The notes below the pieces were generated by a model, which was not told the origin of the DNA, did not search any database, and saw only the letters and a list, made by a program, of their open reading frames with translations. From Bacillota bacterium (GTDB lineage Bacteria; Bacillota; Limnochordia; DTU087), in assembly GCA_012799135.1 (NCBI GenBank), contig JAAZLW010000138.1, positions 1-39,229 on the forward strand: a stretch of DNA of 39,229 nt. The letters run 5' to 3'. How positions within the stretch are numbered: the first letter of the stretch is position 1; the number at the start of each line of letters is the position of its first letter. Positions 8,794 to 17,353 of this stretch are shown here, in pieces. A program made the position numbers and the translations under genes.

Positions 8794-10527
8794 TTGGAGA
8801 TCTTCTTTGATTTGTGGGGACTGGAACTCTTAGAGGAAGCTGCCCGGGGCCGACCTGTTCCCCTGCCCTGGCCCCTATTTCAGGGAGAAGACGGTAGGGT
8901 AGTCTGCCTGAGTAGACTAAAGCAGCTGGAGTCTTTAGATACACTGCCAAACCTACAGCTTTACCCTCACCAAAAAAAGGCTATCTTGCAGGTAGTTCGG
9001 CAAATGAGAGGCAGGGCCATTCTGGCTGATGAGGTTGGGCTGGGCAAGACCATCGAGGCCGGTGTCATCTTGCGAGAATACATGCATCGGGGCCTTGTGG
9101 AACGAGTTCTGATTCTCACACCACCGTCCTTGGTCAATCAGTGGCAGTCTGAGTTACAAGAGAAGCTGTGTCTGTCCTTTGCCGTCAATCAGCTGCCACA
9201 AGCATACAGTCAAGGGATAAGGCTGATTGTTTCAATAGATGCCGCCAAGCGGGCCGAGCATGCAGCTAAGATTCAGTCAGTTTTTTGGGATATGGTAATT
9301 GTCGATGAAGCTCACAGGCTGAAAAACCGTACCACCCTTGCCTGGAAGTTTGTCAATCAGATTCAAAAGACTTACCTTTTACTTCTCACCGCGACACCTA
9401 TTCAAAATGACCTGCGGGAGCTCTATAACCTAGTAACCTTACTTTGGCCTGGGAAACTGCAGACCTACACACAGTTCAAACAGGCATTCATGCTAGATCG
9501 GCATACTCCGAAGAACATCGGCGAGCTGCGTCGCAGACTGGGTGAGGTATTAGTTCGTTCTACCAGGAAAGCGACTGAGCTCCAATTCCCCGAAAGGCAG
9601 GTAAAAACGATTTACGTAAGCCCTTCCCTGGAAGAACATGAAGCGTATACTCTGCTCTGGCGACAACTACACCTAGCTTACATAAAGTTATCGACACAGG
9701 AGAAAAATATCCTACCCATGGTCGTGTTGCTGCGGGAACTATGTAGTTCTACACAGGCCGCGGGCGCTACTCTGGCCCGCCTGATGGCAAATAATCGATA
9801 TAAATACATTTCCGCTGAGGACGCTCACGAGGTCAGTCGGGTACTACAAGGCGTGATAAGTAGCAAATTGGAGTACCTGCTGCGGGCCATTGATCAAGAT
9901 AGCGAGAAGGCTATCATTTTCACCGAGTTCCGCTCTTCACAGGAGCAGATCGTCAGAAGCCTCAGGGAACAAGGTCTACAGGTAGTAGCCTATCATGGTG
10001 GACTCAGTCGCACCGCCAAGGATAGGATCATCGAGGTATTTCGACAAGATGCCCAAATCCTAGTTTCGACTGAGGCAGGTGGCGAAGGTCGCAATCTGCA
10101 ATTTTGCCGGAAAGTCATCAACTACGATTTGCCTTGGAATCCCATGCGTTTGGAGCAGCGTATTGGTAGGGTACACCGCTTAGGGCAAACCCAGGATGTA
10201 CAGGTAGTTAATCTGGTCCTGGAAAATACTATTGAAGTGCACATTCTATATCTATTGGAGAAGAAAATACGCATGTTTGAGCAGGTAGTCGGGGAATTGG
10301 ATTTGATTTTACCGGTGACGGGCAGATCCTTGGAAGTGGAACTGGCCCATGTGCTTTTGAGCAGTGATAGTGAAGCAGTGCTGGCCCGGCAGATCGAAGC
10401 TCTCGGCACCCAGCTGTGGATTAGCCGTTGCCGATATGAAAAGGCGAAAGAGCTCAACTATGCTATTTTGGACGGGGATTCTCAGTCGGAGATTCCATTA
10501 CCTGCCGCAAAAGGGAGCGGGCAATAA
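8794..10527 (+). CDS. SNF2-family DEAD/DEAH helicase (copy A)
   Basis: Swi2/Snf2-type superfamily 2 ATPase, expected to translocate on double-stranded nucleic acid and displace bound proteins. Motifs in order: ILADEVGLGKTIEAG (motif I, ~77), IVDEAHRLKN (motif II, DEAH, ~170), LLLTATPIQND (motif III, ~198), STEAGGEGRNLQ (motif V, ~425) and QRIGRVHRLGQT (motif VI, ~455). At 577 aa it is close to a bare motor of the YqhH type without large accessory domains. TTG start with GGTGAGGTG (8781-8789). It is a clear paralogue of the minus-strand SNF2 gene at 15346-17151, sharing long stretches such as TPIQNDLRELYNL. The partner gene begins just after its stop codon. Target unknown. Confidence 0.92.
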   Translation: MEIFFDLWGLELLEEAARGRPVPLPWPLFQGEDGRVVCLSRLKQLESLDTLPNLQLYPHQKKAILQVVRQMRGRAILADEVGLGKTIEAGVILREYMHRGLVERVLILTPPSLVNQWQSELQEKLCLSFAVNQLPQAYSQGIRLIVSIDAAKRAEHAAKIQSVFWDMVIVDEAHRLKNRTTLAWKFVNQIQKTYLLLLTATPIQNDLRELYNLVTLLWPGKLQTYTQFKQAFMLDRHTPKNIGELRRRLGEVLVRSTRKATELQFPERQVKTIYVSPSLEEHEAYTLLWRQLHLAYIKLSTQEKNILPMVVLLRELCSSTQAAGATLARLMANNRYKYISAEDAHEVSRVLQGVISSKLEYLLRAIDQDSEKAIIFTEFRSSQEQIVRSLREQGLQVVAYHGGLSRTAKDRIIEVFRQDAQILVSTEAGGEGRNLQFCRKVINYDLPWNPMRLEQRIGRVHRLGQTQDVQVVNLVLENTIEVHILYLLEKKIRMFEQVVGELDLILPVTGRSLEVELAHVLLSSDSEAVLARQIEALGTQLWISRCRYEKAKELNYAILDGDSQSEIPLPAAKGSGQ

Positions 10528-10531
10528 GTTG

Positions 10532-11758
10532 ATGATTAACCATCCCTCGGAGCTCAGCAGCACTCAACTCATTTTCTGGGACCAGTACTGCTCTGAACGG
10601 GCCGAGCGACAAGCTCAAGAATTGTGGGCGAGGAGCAAGGCTTTTCCTATGAAAAGGCGTTTTCTCTACAAACGACAGGTACTGCTTAGCTTTCGTATTA
10701 CATTCATGACCGACATAAGCACAACCAGCCTTTGGTCAATCTTGGTAGACCCTTGTGGCGAGCAGCCTATGCCGGTAGTGGATCTAAGTGGAGGCTTAGT
10801 CTTGCCCCGAGTGTGGCCCATCATTCCCAGCCCTCGGCTTTCAGAAAGAAGAGTTCAAAGACCTAAGGGTAGAGGTAGAACAGAAGCTCCGAATAGGTGG
10901 CAATCCCGGGCAGCTCACCAAAAGCAGTTCGCCTTAGACAGCGGAGACTACGAGTTATACCGGCTGTACATGAAGGCCTGTCGCTACTTGGAGAGCAGGC
11001 TGCCAAAGGCTATGCAAACCATCGAGCTCGGGGCCCGAACCCGGTATAAGCGGGAAAAAGAGCGACTCAAGGAATACTATCACCAACTGAGTCAGGAAGC
11101 CATGTATCCTCTGCGTAAGCTTTTCCGGAGGTTGGCGGTGGTTTCGGTTAGGGCGGATCTAGCCCGTTCACCTGAGACATATGCAGCCTATGCAGAACAG
11201 ATCACTAAAGTCAAGCAAGAAATTGAAACCGTGGAAACCAGGTATCAGGAGCACCTAGAAGAGATTCGGCAGGATATGAACTGGCGCCTGGAAGAGCTAG
11301 AGGCCCGTTACGCGACTCGAGTACAGGTATCGCTCATCGGTATTGTCTGTATCTGGGCTCCCTATGTGGAGTTTACCTTTCATGTACCGGCCCTGGCGGC
11401 TGAACGCACTTACTTATATAGCTGTATGGCCGATCGTTTTGCCGACACACTATGTGATACATGCGATCAGTTGGCTGACCGTCTCGCTATCTGCTCGTGT
11501 GGTAACGTCGTTTGTGAAGATTGCTACGGTCTTTGCCCTAATTGTGGCAATAGATTTTGTGCTGACTGTGCCCAGGCTACCTGCTATGCCTGTGGTAGCT
11601 TGATCTGTAGCCAGTGTTTGGAGACTTGTCCCCTGGCTACTGATGCTTCCATCCATCCTCACACTCAAGGGGAATCGATCGCCCCGGCCCTCTGTCGTCG
11701 ATGCCTGGAAAGCGACTGCAATGTATGTACTGTACTGGTCAGATATGGATGGCAATAG
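10532..11758 (+). CDS. SNF2-helicase partner with coiled coil and Cys-rich zinc-ribbon tail
   Basis: I know no named family for the whole protein. The ORF track extends to 10364 inside the helicase gene. The likely start is ATG 10532 (or TTG 10529), just after the helicase stop, with GGGAGCGGG upstream. From ~130 to ~260 it is charged and helical (ARTRYKREKERLKEYYHQL, EIETVETRYQEHLEEIRQDM). The segment LEELEARYATRVQVSLIGI then IWAPYVEFTFHV matches the same region of the minus-strand partner (14314-15318). The last ~90 residues are packed with Cys pairs (CDTC, CEDC, CPNC, CADC, CYAC, CSQC, CRRC, CNVC), like serial zinc ribbons. A role as DNA- or protein-binding adaptor for the helicase is inferred from context only. 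Confidence 0.75.
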   Translation: MINHPSELSSTQLIFWDQYCSERAERQAQELWARSKAFPMKRRFLYKRQVLLSFRITFMTDISTTSLWSILVDPCGEQPMPVVDLSGGLVLPRVWPIIPSPRLSERRVQRPKGRGRTEAPNRWQSRAAHQKQFALDSGDYELYRLYMKACRYLESRLPKAMQTIELGARTRYKREKERLKEYYHQLSQEAMYPLRKLFRRLAVVSVRADLARSPETYAAYAEQITKVKQEIETVETRYQEHLEEIRQDMNWRLEELEARYATRVQVSLIGIVCIWAPYVEFTFHVPALAAERTYLYSCMADRFADTLCDTCDQLADRLAICSCGNVVCEDCYGLCPNCGNRFCADCAQATCYACGSLICSQCLETCPLATDASIHPHTQGESIAPALCRRCLESDCNVCTVLVRYGWQ

Positions 11759-11793
11759 CACCAGGCAGGTAAGAATGGAGCCGATAGCGAATC

Positions 11794-11814
11794 CTTGCAT
11801 GTGATCACGGCAAG
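11794..11814. other. Inverted repeat upstream of the mrfA-like gene
   Basis: In the 82-base gap between the zinc-ribbon partner and the mrfA-like gene, CTTGC (11794-11798) and GCAAG (11810-11814) flank a central TGATCA. It could be an operator, but it is short, slightly asymmetric, and no promoter pair is obvious around it. Confidence 0.25.
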
Positions 11815-11840
11815 CTTCTAGAGGGATGGGGTGGGAGTGA

Positions 11841-14294
11841 ATGAAGGTCGAGCTCTTCGTGCAAGAGCTGTTGAATGGGAGGGATTATCGGGGTCAAGCA
11901 GTGGCTGTCCGACGACTGCCTGCCCGCAAGGCTATTTACGGTGAGCCAAAGGATGGCATATTGCCTGAACTGAAAGTAGCCTTGACCCAAATGGGAATTG
12001 AACAGCTCTATACTCACCAAGCCACGGCCGTCGATACTGTTCGGGCAGGCAGGAATGCTGTGATCGTCACATCTACAGCCAGTGGCAAGACCATATGCTA
12101 CAACCTGCCGGTTCTGGAGGCTTTGCTCCAGGATCCCACCAGTAAAGCTCTCTACGTGTTTCCCACTAAGGCTCTTGCCCAAGATCAGTTGCAGGGGCTG
12201 CTGCGCTGGCAGTCACTGATCCCGTCTTTGCCTCTGGCAGCTGGTACATATGATGGCGATACACCCAGGGACCTCAGGCGCAAGCTACGGGAACAGGGAA
12301 ATATCATCTTGACCAATCCAGACATGCTCCATGGAGCTATTTTGCCGCATCATCCCAGCTGGGGTCATTTCTTTGCCAATCTGCGGTTTATTGTGGTTGA
12401 TGAGATCCATACTTATCGCGGCATATTTGGTAGTAATGTGGCCAATGTGCTGAGAAGGATGGGGAGAATCTGTCGCCACTATCGGGCTAATCCGCAGTTC
12501 ATCTGCTGTTCCGCTACCATTGCCAACCCGACTGAGTTGGCCCAACAGTTGACCGGCCAAGAGATGACCTTAATAGATAACGATGGGTCGCCCAAAGGCC
12601 AGAAGCATTTCCTGCTATGGAATCCACCTATCTTGTCTGATGGCTTAGAGCGGCGCAGCTCCAATAGTGAGGCTAAAGAACTGATGGTGCGTCTGTTACG
12701 GCAGCGTATCCAAACTATCACGTTCACTAGGGCGCGGGTAGTAGCTGAGTTGATTTATCGGTATGTACGGGAGGAATTGCAGAAGTATGGGAGTGGCCTG
12801 GCCAGTTCTGTAAGAGCCTATCGCGGTGGCTATCTGCCCGAGGAGCGTCGGGCTATTGAGAAGCAACTCTTCTCTGGTGAGCTGCTGGGTGTGAGCTGTA
12901 CCAATGCTCTAGAGTTGGGGATTGATATAGGAAGTCTGGATGCGTGTCTAATTGTAGGTTTTCCCGGGACAATTGCCAGTGTATGGCAGCAGGCTGGCCG
13001 GGCCGGTCGACAAACTGACGACTCTTTGGTTGTTTTGATCGGACACAATAATCCCATTGATCAGTACCTCATGCAACATCCCGATTATTTCTTCGGGCAG
13101 ACTCCGGAAAATGCAATTATCGATCCAGATAATCCCTATATAGTACTAGGTCATCTGAGGGCGGCTGCCTTTGAACTGCCTATCCGGGTAGATGAGGAGA
13201 CTGATTTCGGTCCTTTGGCACCGGCTCTTTTGGATATTCTCGGTGAAGATCGTCAGTTGATGTACCGTGGTGACCGTTGGTTCTGGACGGGCCGTGGTTA
13301 TCCGGCAGATGATGTTAATCTACGGAATATGACTGAGAATATGTATACCATAGTAGATACTACAGAGGGGACCAGCGTGATTGGTAGTACCGATGAACTC
13401 AGTGCTTTCATGCAGCTGCACACAGAAGCCATATATATCCATGAAGGTGATACGTATTTTGTCTCTGAGCTAAATCTCACCGAGAAAGTTGCCTATGTGC
13501 ACAGAGCGGAACTAGACTACTATACACAAGCGATCACTGACCGGCGGGTACAGGTGCAAGAAGTGGAAATTGAGAAGGAACAAGTACAGGCCAAGGTGTG
13601 GTTCGGAGAAGTAAGCGTGACCTATATTACCTATATGTTCAAGAAGATTAAGTTCTATGGCCAGGATAGTATAGGTTTTGGCAAAGTATCTTTACCGCCC
13701 AGTACCCTGGAGACTTGTGCTTTCTGGCTTTCTCCGGCACTAGATACCTTAGCTCGGGTAAGACAGTGGGGCCGCAACCCTCAAGATGGCCTCTTGGGTA
13801 TCGCCAATGTTATTACAGCCGTGCTGCCCCTCTATGCCATGTGTGATTCTATGGATATAGGTTCGGTAGTTGATTCCAGTAATACCGGTGTACCTACAGT
13901 CTTTGTTTTTGATCGGTTCCCCGGCGGAATTGGCTATGCAGCTAAAGGCTATGAGTTGATTGATGAGATTCTGGAGGCGTGTTTGCAGCTAATCAAGGAA
14001 TGCAGTTGCAGTGGAGGTTGTCCCTCTTGTGTTGGTTCACCTCTACCTCCTTATGCAGCTACAGATCCGGATAGTGATGTAAAAGGGACCATCCCTGATA
14101 AGGAAGCTGCCCTACTAATCCTGCATGATCTCTTGGGGAAAGAACCGTATGTTCCTATCGCTTCTCCTAGAGGCCTGATGGAACCAGAGGTCGCCACCGC
14201 CTCAGAAGTGATCCGCCCTCCTTCACCACCTCTACCGGAACGAGTAGAGTTGAGGATTAGGCAACAGATTCAGAAACTGAATGCCAAGAAGTGA
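11841..14294 (+). CDS. mrfA: DEXH helicase with DUF1998 domain, MrfA/YprA-like
   Basis: Superfamily 2 helicase resembling Bacillus MrfA (YprA), which acts with the exonuclease MrfB in mitomycin C adduct repair. Motif I is TSTASGKT (~76), motif II VVDEIH (~187), motif III CSATIANP, with GVSCTNALELGIDIG and QQAGRAGRQ (motif VI, ~383) in the second RecA lobe. The C-terminal DUF1998 domain has the four-Cys cluster CSCSGGCPSC (~721). Full length at 817 aa. ATG start with GGTGGGAG upstream. It sits between two SNF2/partner modules and converges with the second one, leaving a 19-base gap. No MrfB-like nuclease is in the window. Family is secure; orthology to MrfA is probable. Confidence 0.85.
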   Translation: MKVELFVQELLNGRDYRGQAVAVRRLPARKAIYGEPKDGILPELKVALTQMGIEQLYTHQATAVDTVRAGRNAVIVTSTASGKTICYNLPVLEALLQDPTSKALYVFPTKALAQDQLQGLLRWQSLIPSLPLAAGTYDGDTPRDLRRKLREQGNIILTNPDMLHGAILPHHPSWGHFFANLRFIVVDEIHTYRGIFGSNVANVLRRMGRICRHYRANPQFICCSATIANPTELAQQLTGQEMTLIDNDGSPKGQKHFLLWNPPILSDGLERRSSNSEAKELMVRLLRQRIQTITFTRARVVAELIYRYVREELQKYGSGLASSVRAYRGGYLPEERRAIEKQLFSGELLGVSCTNALELGIDIGSLDACLIVGFPGTIASVWQQAGRAGRQTDDSLVVLIGHNNPIDQYLMQHPDYFFGQTPENAIIDPDNPYIVLGHLRAAAFELPIRVDEETDFGPLAPALLDILGEDRQLMYRGDRWFWTGRGYPADDVNLRNMTENMYTIVDTTEGTSVIGSTDELSAFMQLHTEAIYIHEGDTYFVSELNLTEKVAYVHRAELDYYTQAITDRRVQVQEVEIEKEQVQAKVWFGEVSVTYITYMFKKIKFYGQDSIGFGKVSLPPSTLETCAFWLSPALDTLARVRQWGRNPQDGLLGIANVITAVLPLYAMCDSMDIGSVVDSSNTGVPTVFVFDRFPGGIGYAAKGYELIDEILEACLQLIKECSCSGGCPSCVGSPLPPYAATDPDSDVKGTIPDKEAALLILHDLLGKEPYVPIASPRGLMEPEVATASEVIRPPSPPLPERVELRIRQQIQKLNAKK

Positions 14295-14313
14295 GCAGAG
14301 CCATGGACTAGTG

Positions 14314-15318
14314 CTAGTATACTGCTTGACCGGATATTGGGTCATATCTGAGACAGAGAGTTTTCTTGCCGATCACCACTAAATAGGAAATCATTGGTAT
14401 ATAAATAAGAGCCGTGGCAAAAGGACTGGCCAGTACCCTTGGTTGTGAGCGGCATTTGAGCTCCAGGATCCGCTTGTCTTGCTCAAAGAGCAGCAACTCG
14501 TTGGTGGTTTCCCCAGCCAGACGGTCCTCATAGTAGCTAGCCAGAGCCTGTATTTCGTGTTCTAGCTGCCTGGTAGCGGTCATAGCCCAGGTGGGGTCCT
14601 CTTGGGCTAAGAGGCATCGGATCTGATCAGACATGATCTTATAGGCAGTCTTGAACCCCAATCGACGTTTGGCCTGATTGAGGAATGGCAGTGGGTTATG
14701 ATCGAGACGGCATCCTGATAGATTCCGATAGTATCCTGATTCCAGGTTGCCTGTTACTAGATTGACAGTAAGATCAATAACCTTGTGTCTTGTCATCTGC
14801 TGAGTGCGATAGCTGAGGCGCCAGTGTGATAGCAGATGGGGTTCGTAGATCAATTGCCCGATCTCTGTCTCCGGTTCCTCAGTCAGATTAGCTTCCAGAA
14901 AGCCTGGTATTTCCACTACGTATTGGCGGCAGACTTTAGCTTCATGTCTCGCGATCTCTAAGAACCTGTCCCAACGATAGCTTCCCGGGACAAACAGCTC
15001 TGCATCCTCGTGCGCCAGGGCTAGCTCCTGGGAGAGAGCCAACTTGCACGTATAGCCAGAAGTGCGAAGTCCGTCTAGACGACTGGCTATCTCATCACTT
15101 AGGTGGAGAACAGCAATACCTGCTTGTGTCCAGTGGAACTTGATACCAAGGTGCTGGCAGAATTGCTCCAGAAAAGCGCGCAGCCTCGGTAGAACACTTA
15201 CCGACGGCAGAGCCGGCGAGATGTCCGGTTGTGTCTGTACCTGTCTAGGTGTAATGGATGGGCCGACAACAAATTGAATGTGAATACTCCTCCTTTTGGC
15301 AATCGCAGAGAGTCCCAT
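14314..15318 (-). CDS. YqhG-like partner protein of SNF2 helicase (copy B module)
   Basis: Uncharacterised protein directly downstream of an SNF2 helicase, the same arrangement as yqhG next to yqhH in Bacillus. The N-terminal part (LRAFLEQFCQHLGIKFHW) and LSYRTQQMTRHKVIDLTVNLVTG look like a YqhG-type fold, but I assign this from memory and context. The second half has a helical region (TRQLEHEIQALASYYEDRL) followed by LELKCRSQPRVLASPF and a hydrophobic IYIPMISYLVVI. The same order occurs in the plus-strand zinc-ribbon partner. No Cys-rich tail is present. ATG 15318 has no SD, while AAAAGGAGGAG inside the frame (15297-15287) points to a later start at an ATT codon. Function unknown. Confidence 0.7.
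   Translation of the reverse strand: MGLSAIAKRRSIHIQFVVGPSITPRQVQTQPDISPALPSVSVLPRLRAFLEQFCQHLGIKFHWTQAGIAVLHLSDEIASRLDGLRTSGYTCKLALSQELALAHEDAELFVPGSYRWDRFLEIARHEAKVCRQYVVEIPGFLEANLTEEPETEIGQLIYEPHLLSHWRLSYRTQQMTRHKVIDLTVNLVTGNLESGYYRNLSGCRLDHNPLPFLNQAKRRLGFKTAYKIMSDQIRCLLAQEDPTWAMTATRQLEHEIQALASYYEDRLAGETTNELLLFEQDKRILELKCRSQPRVLASPFATALIYIPMISYLVVIGKKTLCLRYDPISGQAVY
15287..15297 (-). promoter_or_regulatory. Strong SD inside the YqhG-like frame
   Basis: AAAAGGAGGAG on the minus strand lies 21 bases inside the ORF that begins at ATG 15318. The only codons at a normal distance are ATT at 15285 and ATT at 15279 (9 nt from AGGAGG), both in frame. No ATG, GTG or TTG follows in frame nearby. It may mark a rare ATT start, or be a chance purine run. 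Confidence 0.45.
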
Positions 15319-15345
15319 GGCACTAACATACCGTAACTCGGACCA

Positions 15346-17151
15346 TCAGGGCAGTAGATCCAAGATAGTCGGTTCCCTCTGCCGGATTCGTGCTTTCAAG
15401 ATAGTCTCACCGAGATGATCGAATTCCCGGGCCAGATCCTTGTCGGTTTCTGAGCGGACAAAGATATTGATCAGGTGGCTCTCAAAGGATCTATCCAGCT
15501 GGAGATGGGTGAGTATAGCATCCAGTTCACCGACGACCAACTCGAACATATTGATTTTCTCATGTAAAAGCTTTAGGATATGCTCTTCAATGGTTCCTTG
15601 GGTGGCAAAGTTAAACACATACACATCCTTAGTTTGGCCCAATCGATGTACTCGTCCAATCCTTTGCTCCAGCCGCATGGGGTTCCAAGGGAGGTCGAAA
15701 TTAATCACGTTATTGCAGTATTGGAGGTTTATTCCTTCACCGCCAGATTCGGTGCTGACCAGCACATCGCCATACCGGCGGAACAGGAACTTGGTAAACT
15801 CTTTGCGGTTGGCAGATAAGCTACCATCAAAGGTGACGACACCTAAGCCCGCTGCCTCCAGGTGTTTCTTGATGAATGCCTGAGTACCCCGATATTCCGT
15901 AAAGACAATGACTTTTCCCTCAAGGACTTGAAGTAATTCCAGGAGTTGGCGTATTTTGGCACTTGTTTCAATATGTACCGCTTGCTCCAGAAGTGCGAGT
16001 AGCTCTGTTTCTGTCTCCGGTGAGGCCTTTTCAGTCAGCTTCTTCAGAGTCAGGGCCGCTGCCCAGGCGCTGCTACATACCTCCCTTAGCAAGGTGATAT
16101 AAGGTAGAATTGTACGTCTCTCTGCCAGGGATCTTCGCATCTGTCGCCGAATAAAAGCATTTACCGATAGGTAGAGCTGTGCTTCAGCTTCATTGAGTTC
16201 GACCGGTACCGAACGTACTATTCTCTCGGTGAATTGAATGGTGCCTGTACCGCGACGATTTCTGATCATTACCTGGCCCAAGAGAGAGCGCAGGGCCTCC
16301 GTATCCCGAGGAGTACGCTTATCTGCCACAAAGCGTCGCTTAAAGGCGGCATACGTTCCTAGTTGCCCTGGCTTTAGGAGAGTAATCAGGTTGTATAGCT
16401 CCCTTAGGTCATTTTGCACCGGTGTTGCAGTCAGCATCAGGAAGTACTGTTTGTGGATGTTATTCACAAATCGCCAGTTTTGAGTCCTTGAGTTCTTGAG
16501 TTTATGCGCTTCATCGACAATCAAGAGATCCCAGTCAATAGCCAGTACCTGAGAAAGGTGGGGCTCTCGCTTAGCTGTATCGATGGATGCCACGATACAG
16601 TCACATCTGGCCCAATCGTATTGGCTGCGGTGTAGGGCGACGGAGATTCGGAATTTCTCCCGCAATTCCTCAAACCACTGCCAACATAACGCGGCGGGTG
16701 TCAGGATTAGGACTTTCCGCACTAATCCTCTGAGCGTGTACTCCTTGAGAATCATGCCGGCTTCAATCGTCTTGCCAAGTCCCACCTCATCGGCTAGAAT
16801 TGCCCTGCCTCCCATGTCTTGAATCACCTTGCGGGTTGTCTCCAGCTGATGGGGATACGGGATTACTCCTACAGATTCCCAATGGGAGGCGAGATGTACC
16901 GGGCAAATGAGGTTGGCCAGATCAGAAATGCTGGAAAGGTCTTCACCCAGACGAGCGAGCTCTTGCCATTCCCAATCGGCATACTCTCGCCGCCGGAAGC
17001 TAGTGATGATTTCCCGTAAGGCAGATTGACTAAACTGAACCGACAGGCAGTCATTGACCGCTAGCGGTTCAGAGAATGTCTCGATTTCCGCGGCAAAGGG
17101 GAAAAAACCCAGCTGGTTCTTCAGTAGAGGGACGGTAATGCGGATCTCCAT
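15346..17151 (-). CDS. SNF2-family DEAD/DEAH helicase (copy B)
   Basis: Second Swi2/Snf2 ATPase of the island, about 601 aa. Motif I ILADEVGLGKTIEAGMIL (~117), motif II IVDEAHKLKN (~207), motif III LMLTATPVQNDLRELYNL, motif V STESGGEGINLQYC and motif VI QRIGRVHRLGQTKD (~490) are intact. Extended collinear similarity to copy A shows duplication of one module. It has about 35 extra residues before motif I. The ORF track starts at TTG 17169, but ATG 17151 has AGGAGG 7 nt upstream and is preferred. The YqhG-like gene follows 27 bases after its stop. A protein-displacing or remodelling role is known for the family; the target is unknown. Confidence 0.92.
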   Translation of the reverse strand: MEIRITVPLLKNQLGFFPFAAEIETFSEPLAVNDCLSVQFSQSALREIITSFRRREYADWEWQELARLGEDLSSISDLANLICPVHLASHWESVGVIPYPHQLETTRKVIQDMGGRAILADEVGLGKTIEAGMILKEYTLRGLVRKVLILTPAALCWQWFEELREKFRISVALHRSQYDWARCDCIVASIDTAKREPHLSQVLAIDWDLLIVDEAHKLKNSRTQNWRFVNNIHKQYFLMLTATPVQNDLRELYNLITLLKPGQLGTYAAFKRRFVADKRTPRDTEALRSLLGQVMIRNRRGTGTIQFTERIVRSVPVELNEAEAQLYLSVNAFIRRQMRRSLAERRTILPYITLLREVCSSAWAAALTLKKLTEKASPETETELLALLEQAVHIETSAKIRQLLELLQVLEGKVIVFTEYRGTQAFIKKHLEAAGLGVVTFDGSLSANRKEFTKFLFRRYGDVLVSTESGGEGINLQYCNNVINFDLPWNPMRLEQRIGRVHRLGQTKDVYVFNFATQGTIEEHILKLLHEKINMFELVVGELDAILTHLQLDRSFESHLINIFVRSETDKDLAREFDHLGETILKARIRQREPTILDLLP

Positions 17152-17353
17152 GCCATACCTCCTGGCCAATGTCCCAATCGGGTCTTAGTTTGTCCACTGG
17201 CAGACTAGATTATCTTCTCTGTTCCTAACTACCGGCGATAACGGTGGGTAGGAATCTGAAGCTTTAGAGAGAAGTAGCATATTGGGATTGATTTCCTTCA
17301 GAAGGGGATATTTACCGGGCCCTAATTAATCAACTATTGGGGAGGTATCCTAA

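Noticed and set aside
10364-10528. N-terminal extension of the zinc-ribbon partner ORF
   Set aside because: Lies inside the end of the SNF2 gene in another frame, with no SD; ATG 10532 just after the helicase stop is more sensible.
8794-17151. Helicase island as a DISARM defence system
   Set aside because: DISARM also combines DUF1998 and SNF2-type proteins, but no methyltransferase or PLD nuclease gene is present, and the DUF1998 domain is fused to an MrfA-type helicase.
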